Shown piece by piece: positions 5,944 to 6,288 of a DNA stretch of 6,288 nt (positions are counted from its first letter, which is position 1; every line of letters begins with the position of its first letter). Where the stretch lies: NCBI GenBank assembly GCA_045652125.1, contig JAZRTT010000032.1:1-6288 (forward strand). Reading direction: 5' to 3'. The DNA comes from Avoscillospira sp045652125 (GTDB lineage Bacteria > Bacillota > Clostridia > Oscillospirales > Oscillospiraceae). The position numbers and the translations under genes were made by a program. The notes beneath the pieces were generated by a model. It made no database searches. It was not told the DNA's origin and saw only the letters and a program-made list of their open reading frames with translations.

Positions 5944-5991
5944 CTGTGATTTGACTTAGATTTCACATTCCTTGTATTTTTGATTTCACAT
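5944..5991 (+). promoter_or_regulatory. Candidate Pho box upstream of pstS
   Basis: CTGTGATTTGA (5944-5954) and CTTAGATTTCA (5955-5965) are adjacent 11-bp units matching at 8 of 11 positions. A third copy TTTTGATTTCA (5978-5988) lies 23 bp after the second, and GATTTCACAT occurs identically at 5959 and 5982. Eleven-bp direct repeats are the hallmark of PhoB/PhoP response-regulator sites, and the gene downstream is pstS. A -10-like TAAAAT at 6000-6005 lies about 11 bp after the last repeat with no -35 box, as in activator-dependent pho promoters. The regulator is inferred. Confidence 0.6.
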
Positions 5992-5999
5992 GGCGCTCC

Positions 6000-6005
6000 T
6001 AAAAT
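6000..6005 (+). promoter_or_regulatory. Putative -10 element of the pstS promoter
   Basis: TAAAAT has the right distance to the Pho-like repeats and would start RNA near 6012, giving a 50-nt leader. The overlapping TGATAACT just downstream is a second possibility. There is no recognisable -35 hexamer. Confidence 0.4.
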
Positions 6006-6061
6006 GATAACTGTACCAAGGAAATCCAAACAAAAACAGTTGTCTGAAAGGAGACATTGAA

Positions 6062-6288
6062 ATGAAAAAGATTATTACAATGATGCTGACCGCTGCTCTG
6101 GCCCTGTCCATGCTCACCGGTTGCGGTGGCAACACTAAGACCACCGACTCTGTCACTACCGACGGTTCCACCTCTATGGAGAAGGTGATTGGCGCTCTGG
6201 GCGAGGCGTTCCAGAATGACACCGGCATCAGCTTTACCTATAACCCCACCGGTTCCGGTTCCGGCATCAAGGCTGTTCAGGAAGGTCG
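6062..6288 (+). CDS. pstS: PstS phosphate ABC transporter substrate-binding lipoprotein, N-terminal part
   Basis: The frame is open from ATG 6062 to the window end (75 codons plus two bases). A lipoprotein signal peptide begins MKKIITMMLTAALALSML and ends in the lipobox LTGC, with the lipid-modified Cys at residue 21, so the protein would be anchored outside the membrane. The mature part has the phosphate-binding DGSTSM at 34-39 and TGSGSGI at 63-69, both characteristic of PstS, which captures inorganic phosphate for the PstCAB importer. The N-terminal spacer after the Cys is unusually short. AAGGAG (6048-6053) lies 8 bases before the start. Codons are strongly biased to GC-ending forms (CTG, ACC, GGC), suggesting high expression. 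It is preceded by Pho-box-like repeats and separated from the sugar locus by a strong terminator. Confidence 0.93.
   Translation, partial: MKKIITMMLTAALALSMLTGCGGNTKTTDSVTTDGSTSMEKVIGALGEAFQNDTGISFTYNPTGSGSGIKAVQEG

Noticed and set aside
1..6288. tRNA, rRNA, CRISPR array, or complete insertion sequence
   Set aside because: No cloverleaf-like sequence, regularly spaced repeats with unique spacers, or transposase motifs were seen on either strand.

Overview
The window looks like chromosomal DNA from a low-to-mid GC Gram-positive anaerobe, most likely a gut Clostridia/Oscillospirales-type organism. This is inferred from strong AGGAGG-type ribosome binding sites, TTGACA/TATAAT promoters, a PstS lipoprotein with a clostridial-looking N-terminus, and the sugar-gene repertoire. 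The genus cannot be fixed from the sequence alone.

Layout. From 1 to about 5280 lies a sugar or polyol catabolic locus around a DeoR-family repressor. The repressor (1810-2574, + strand) is flanked by two gene sets read on the minus strand. To its left and divergent from it are an FGGY carbohydrate kinase closest to L-xylulose kinase (LyxK) and, 143 bp further on, the N-terminal third of a short-chain dehydrogenase (SDR) cut by the window edge. To its right and convergent with it is a tight three-gene operon: SDR (4540-5280), class II DHAP-type aldolase (3640-4521) and D-2-hydroxyacid dehydrogenase (2624-3643, ATGA overlap with the aldolase). A strong hairpin terminator at 2581-2613 separates the repressor from the convergent operon.

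The three-gene operon has a near-perfect promoter on the minus strand (TTGACA, 18 bp, TATAAT). Its -10 box is bracketed by an inverted repeat TGTTCA-N14-TGAACA, with another TGAACA 83 bp upstream. This is a good candidate operator for the DeoR protein. A plausible flow is polyol to ketose (SDR), ketose to ketose phosphate (FGGY kinase), cleavage to dihydroxyacetone phosphate plus an aldehyde (aldolase), with the hydroxyacid dehydrogenase handling a 2-keto or 2-hydroxy acid. The substrate is not identifiable here, and no transporter or isomerase is visible.

From 5281 to 6061 there is no long gene, but the stretch is rich in signals. It holds the operon promoter, then a second strong promoter on the + strand (TTGAGA, 17 bp, extended TGTTATAAT). 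That promoter leads to a ribosome binding site and an ATG for only nine codons (MKLGIVGLF, stop), which reads like the broken-off start of YchF or of a Rossmann-fold dehydrogenase. After this come helically phased CTAT repeats, an 8-bp inverted repeat and a very strong terminator (5892-5925). The promoter-to-terminator unit of roughly 310 nt could make a small RNA.

The right end is the start of pstS (6062 onward, + strand), the phosphate ABC transporter binding lipoprotein. It is preceded by 11-bp-spaced GATTTSA repeats that look like a Pho box.
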